A stretch of DNA of 64,000 bases. Origin: Hippophae tibetana. Taxonomy: Eukaryota; Streptophyta; Magnoliopsida; Rosales; Elaeagnaceae. Location: positions 5,371,319 to 5,435,318 of the forward strand of contig CM072808.1 in the NCBI GenBank assembly GCA_037013495.1, in the 5' to 3' direction. The position numbers and the translations under genes are program-made. Of the stretch, positions 59,218 through 64,000 are shown piece by piece (the stretch's first letter is position 1; each line of letters opens with the position of its first letter). Below the pieces are notes generated by a model. It was not told where the DNA came from and made no database searches. It saw only the letters and a program-made list of their open reading frames with translations.

Positions 59218-59229
59218 GGTTGGGGGTTG
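59218..59229 (+). other. Upstream PPT copy
   Basis: GGTTGGGGGTTG before a 96-bp LTR stub (59230-59325). Priming here would not yield a complete LTR directly. Confidence 0.8.
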
Positions 59230-60273
59230 TGATGAGTGCTCAAAAAGCACTAAAATAACTATGATTTTATGCACATTAATTGATTAAAAATATATATATT
59301 TATATGTTTTATCATATATTTATATCTGTACATGGGTTGACTCTCTAAAAAAAATACATATATTGAAAAAAAAAATATCTTCAGAAAAAAAATAGAGAGA
59401 TAAAAAAATTATAGTATCATCTACATACTATGACCCACATTGCCTACAAAGTTGTGAGTAAAGGCTAATTACAAAAGAAATATATAGGAAGTAATTCCCT
59501 AAAAAGTCATTGCAATTTCTTCATTTGTAAAAAGCATATATCTTGAAATTCTTTCTTAATGAGTTTGATTTATGCATTAAAATAATTTTTATATATGATA
59601 TCTTTATAAATTATACATTCGATTCCTTTCATGAGATCAATGTTAAAATAACACTTTGAGCCTTTATTCTTTATACATATGCGAACCTATTAGTTCATTT
59701 CTATACATCAACTCTTTCGCATATAAATTAGTATGAGTGTTTGAACCCATAGGATTCAGTGCTTTGAGAGTATTGACTTGTGAGGAATAGAGTCGAAGCG
59801 AATTCTGATTCATGACACTGAAATTGGGTAAAATTAAATTGATACATTTTTGAAATGAAATATGAAAATGATTTTCGACTAATTATTATAATAAAATCAT
59901 GATTGTTTAAAGAGATTAAAATAACTTATGCTTGAGATTTTAATTATGATCTTAAAGGAGATTAAAAAGTATGAGATATTTTTGTGATATGTTGTTTTCT
60001 TTTATTCTTAAATTAATTATTGATTGTGTTGTAATTGTAGTTTTTGATTTGATTGTTTTTATAGTTTCTTTTGATTTTTACAGTTAGTTCAATGTTTGTG
60101 GGTATCATTACTGAAAACCCTCACGAGACTCAAACTCGTCCACTAGGGCAACCTAGGGGTTTAACGGCTTGTTGCATAGGCTAAATGCAACCGTTTCAAT
60201 CCACGAAAGTGATTTAGGATAGTTTAATTTTTAGTTTTTATCGCTTCTCTTGCTAAGGGACTAGCAAGAAGCT

Positions 60274-60285
60274 GGTTGGGGGTTG
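60274..60285 (+). other. PPT of element C
   Basis: GGTTGGGGGTTG abutting the full 3' LTR; this is the copy that fits as the functional plus-strand primer. Confidence 0.85.
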
Positions 60286-62277
60286 TGATGAGTGCTCAAA
60301 AAGCACTAAAATAACTATGATTTTATGCACATTAATTGATTAAAAATATATATATTTATATGTTTTATCATATATTTATATAAATTTGTCTTTTTCGGAA
60401 TCACGGGTATTTTTATTGTTTTTCAGGTATTTTGGCTTAAAAATACAACTTAAAGACTCAAAAAGGAAACTGGAAGCAATACATCACAAATATATTAATA
60501 AATAAATGCGGAAAGGTCGACAAATATGGAAAAATTGGACAAAATGGGTCAAGAAGGTCAAAAATGTCAAAAAGGCGAAAAACGCGCCGCCGCCGCCGCC
60601 CAGCCGCCGCGCCCCAGCGCCCAGCTCCGCCAGAAGCAGCAGCGCGCGGCACTGTTCACCCGCGGCACTGTTCACCCGCGTTACTGTTTATCTGCGGCAC
60701 TGTTCACCCGCGTTACTGTTCACCTGCGGCACTGTTCACCCGCGTTACTGTTCACCCGCGTCACTGTTCATCCGCGGTACTGTGCAGCCGCGGTACTGTT
60801 CATACGCGGTACTGTGCAGCCGCGGTACTGTTCATACCCGGTACTGTGCAGCCGCCCCATGTCATGCTGACGTCATCAAATGACGTCAGCAATCAATAAT
60901 ACGCGTTTTTTCATTTTTTTAACATTTTTTTCTCTACTTTTTCTCTCCATCCTCACCTATAAATACCCCCCTTCCCTTCACTTCAAAACACACCTAAAAA
61001 CACCTCCAAATACATTCTTTTCTCTCTTTTCTTAGATTTTTAGGATTCTTTAGTTTTTCTTAGTTTTTCTTATGTTTTCTTAGTTTTTAGCTTTTCTTAG
61101 TTAATTTCTCTTAGATTTAGAGTTCTTCCCTTTTTGGGAAGAACTAGTTATGTTTTTGTAATATTTTAGCTCTTTGATTCAATAAATGGGAGTGCAAATT
61201 CCGCTCGGAGTTTTTCCAGCAACGGGAATAGCGTCGAAGTTCTGTAAGGATTTTATTTTCTTTACAGTTATTTTTATGCTTTATTCTTACATGTTATATT
61301 TAATTTGTCTGTGGTTAAATTTAACTGTGCTGGCTGTTTAGTAAACATGATGTAATAATGACGTTGTTATGCTTGCGAAATATTAAATAGGTAAAAATCT
61401 CTAAAATGAATTGATTTTGTTTTTATTCATGATTTTATATTAAGAATGTTAGAGAGAAATATATTATTTTTCATTACAAACTTAAACCCGAAAATTAGAT
61501 TTTAAGGTTTAGTTATCCGGTCTGATTTAGAGTAGTGCTCTTTTATTTGATGGTACAATCGCCCGGTAGTTAGAGTGAAGCTCTATTTCAAAAGTTTTTA
61601 TAAGAATTATTATCTGAAAATGTATTGACGACATGTTTTCAGTAGTGGTTTTAAAACTTGAAAGTTAGTACTCGGATAACTAAATTCTTAGGTTTAATTT
61701 GGACACCTTGAATAAAGTTTAAACTGTCTAACCCCACCAAAGGTGGCATTTAAATGGTTCATTTTCAATCTCTTAGAAAAAGGAATTAATTTAATTAGGC
61801 AAATTAGTTATCAACCCCACCCATAGGTGTTAATTGATTTGTTTAGTTAACAAAGAATATCTAACCCCACCAAAGGTGGTATTCATACAAAAAAGGGAGA
61901 ATCAATAAATATCAATTCATATCTTTAATAACCTAGATAATATGAGCAAGCATAATTAACTTAGTTATTATATCCATAAATACTCCGCCATTATAAATGA
62001 TAAAATTTGCATGAATGTTTATTGAATCTATGTTTATTTTTATGTAAGTAGATTAAAAACACAAAAACCCCAAAATATCGTGACAGGATGTTTAGGATTT
62101 AATTTCGTTTTTAGAAGTTTGAATAATAAATTAAAAACCACACACATTCCTTCCTTAGATCGACCTTGGGAGTATACTTATCATTTTCTACGAAATGATT
62201 CGTGCACTTGCGAGAGTTTTATAAATATTAAAACCAAAGTATTTGCGAAGATCGGCGATGCCGGTTTTCGTTCATCA
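60286..62277 (+). repeat. 3' LTR of element C
   Basis: 1,992 bp, same length as 53828-55819 and identical wherever compared, including the 13-unit minisatellite (60646-60853), TGACGTCA at 60868-60875 and 60881-60888, and TATAAATA 60958-60965. It ends TTCATCA and is followed by ATATT. Confidence 0.95.
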
Positions 62278-62282
62278 ATATT
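62278..62282. repeat. Target-site duplication of element C, right copy (ATATT)
   Basis: Matches 53823-53827; type-A satellite text TTCAAAATCG continues at once. Confidence 0.95.
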
Positions 62283-64000
62283 TTCAAAATCGAAAACACA
62301 TTTGGTAAATATGAGTTACAATTTTCAATGGAGATAACTTTTGACTGGGGTATCGAAACGAATATTATAATATATCAAATTAAATCTCATATCAAATTAA
62401 ACAATATGCATTTTCCTCGAAAGGAAAATCATTTTTGTACCCAAATAACATCGTTTACATCACTTATTTACTGTTTAAAGTTTTTGACGCACCATTTTCA
62501 TTTTACTTACTTCCGGTTTAATTCAATATAGCTATAAAGGAGATATTGGTGCCGATCTAGGTTTCTTTTTTTATATTTTCAATCAATCTCTCTTATTGAA
62601 CAAATATTGTGTTGAAAAAAAGAACGGAGATGTTGTTCACATTTTCAAAAACAAAAAAACATTTGGTAAATAAGAGTAACAACTTTCAACGGAGATAACT
62701 TTTTATTCGGGTATCGAAACGAATATTATAATTTATGAAATGGAAGCTCGTATCAAATTACACAATATGCATTGGTCTTGCAAGAAAAGAATTGTTTTTG
62801 TACCCAAATAACATCGTTTACATCACTTATTTAGTGTTTAAAGATTTTGAGCACCATATTCATTTTACTTACTTCCGGTTTAATTCAAGAGAGATATAAA
62901 GGAGATATTGGTGCCGACGTAGGGTTTTCTTTATTTACATTTTCAATCAATCTATATTATTCAAAAAAAATAGAGAAGAGAAAAAAAGGGGAATGTTGTT
63001 CAAATTTGCAAAATCAAAAACACATTTGGTAAATATGAGTTACAACTTTCAACGGAGATAACTTTTGACTGGGGTATCGAAACGAATATTATAATATATC
63101 AAATTAAAGCTCGTATCAAATTAAACAATATGCATTCTCCTCGAAAGGAAAATCATTTTTGTACCCAAATAACATCGTTTACATCACTTATTTACTATTT
63201 AGAGTTTTTGACGCACCATTTTCATTTTACTTACTTCCGGTTTAATTCAATAGAGCTATAAAGGAGATATTGGTGCCGATCAAGGTTTGTTTTTTTATAT
63301 TTTCAATCAATCTCTCTAATTGAAAAAATATTGAGTAGAAAAAAAGAAAGGAGATTTTGTTCACATTCTCAAAAACAAAAAAACATTGGTAAAAAAGAGT
63401 AACAACTTTCAACGGAGATAACTTTTTACTCGGCTATCGAAACGAATATTATAATTTATGAAATGAAAGCTCGTATCAAATTACACAATATGCATTGGTC
63501 TGGCAAAAAAAGGTCATTTTTGTACCCAAATTACATTGTTTACATCATTTACTTTGTGTTTAAAGTTTTTGACGCAGCATTTTCATTTTACTTACTTCAG
63601 GTTTAATTCAATAGAGCTATATAGAAGATATTGGTGCCGACCTAGGTTTGTTTATTTATATTTTCAATGAATCTCTCTTATTGAAAAAAATAGAGAAGAG
63701 AAAAAGAAAATGAATGTGGTTCATATTTTCAAAATCGAAAACACATTTGGTAAATATGAGTTACAATTTTCAATGGAGATAACTTTTGACTGGGGTATCG
63801 AAACGAATATTATAATATATCAAATTAAATCTCATATCAAATTAAACAATATGCATTTTCCTCGAAAGGAAAATCATTTTTGTACCCAAATAACATCGTT
63901 TACATCACTTATTTACTGTTTAAAGTTTTTGACGCACTATTTTCATTTTACTTACTTCCGGTTTAATTCAATAGAGCTATAAAGGAGATATTGGTGCCGA
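62278..64000. repeat. ~361-bp satellite array, block 3
   Basis: About 4.8 monomers continuing the monomer cut at 53827. The order A (rest), B, A', B (GAAAGGAGATTTTG), A matches the 12-monomer form, including the dimer missing from the 10-mers. It shares a private variant CACATTCTC (63363) with about 30361. The array continues past the window edge. No gene. Confidence 0.93.

Larger units (their letters stand above)
58271..60381 (+). repeat. ~1,055-bp tandem duplication across the PPT and LTR start
   Basis: Copy 1 is 58271-59325 and copy 2 is 59326-60381; the only difference I saw is one extra A in an A-run (near 58311 versus 59366). Each copy runs from CTGTACATGG in the 3' region through the RNA hairpins and PPT into the first 96 bp of the LTR (TGATGAG...TTTATAT). 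The junction at 59325/59326 therefore joins LTR U3 back to internal sequence. The full 3' LTR starts at 60286. Confidence 0.93.
53828..62277 (+). mobile_element. Non-autonomous Athila-like LTR element (element C)
   Basis: 8,450 bp: LTR 53828-55819, PBS 55826-55843, leader repeats and hairpins, short unrecognised region, hairpin module, 3' region duplicated in tandem, PPT, LTR 60286-62277, flanked by ATATT. No gag or pol remnant is recognisable and no ORF over about 85 codons lies in the internal region. Both LTRs are 1,992 bp and I found no difference where I compared them, so it is very young. Shared cis-signals with element B imply cross-mobilisation by B-type proteins. It fits a large retrotransposon derivative (LARD-like). 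Confidence 0.93.

Overview
The window looks like a satellite-rich, gene-poor part of a plant chromosome, most likely centromeric or pericentromeric DNA of a flowering plant. Three things support this: a ~361-bp tandem satellite occupies about 40 kb, the inserted retrotransposons are of the plant-specific Athila branch of Ty3/gypsy, and their primer-binding site matches the 3' end of plant tRNA-Asp. I see no host protein gene, tRNA, rRNA or CRISPR. The species cannot be named from the sequence alone.

Layout: (1) 1-4469, satellite. (2) 4470-20200, a nest: an Athila-like solo LTR (element A, 4470-5915 plus 19700-20200, target duplication TACTC), itself split by a complete Athila-like element B (5916-19694, target duplication CCCAC). 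(3) 20201-53827, ~93 more satellite monomers in higher-order repeats (HORs). (4) 53828-62277, a complete but coding-less Athila-like element C (target duplication ATATT) with an internal ~1,055-bp tandem duplication. (5) 62278-64000, satellite resuming in exactly the register where element C broke it.

Element B is apparently intact. Its two ~2.06-kb LTRs are nearly identical, and PBS, PPT and a single uninterrupted gag-protease-RT-RNaseH-integrase frame (1,723 aa, all catalytic residues present) are all there. Unusually, a second, diverged gag ORF (445 aa) lies upstream. Each of the two ORFs is followed by the same small hairpin module. There is no env-like ORF; about 1.9 kb of non-coding sequence separates pol from the 3' LTR. 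Element C shares LTR type, PBS, PPT, leader hairpins, post-ORF hairpin and 3' RNA hairpins with B but has no gag or pol, so it is plausibly mobilised by B-type proteins. What it has kept is therefore a guide to the cis-acting signals.

The most notable unexplained structure is a pair of tandem leader hairpins (8550-8659 in B, 56838-56946 in C). They share outer stem and bulge but have different, fully compensated 8-bp inner stems, which is a covariation signal for a selected RNA structure, perhaps packaging, dimerisation or translation. Next are the doubled gag, the 3' RNA module with a GCAA-capped hairpin, a repeated PPT-like motif, and the 8/10/12-monomer HOR variants that differ by whole AB dimers.

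The satellite has two main monomer subtypes. Type A carries GAAAATGAATGTGG and a CGAA-looped dyad. Type B carries GAACGGAGATGTTG and ATTGGTCTCGCAAG. Chimeric A/B monomers also occur. The many 60-111 aa reading frames in the satellite and LTRs are not treated as genes.
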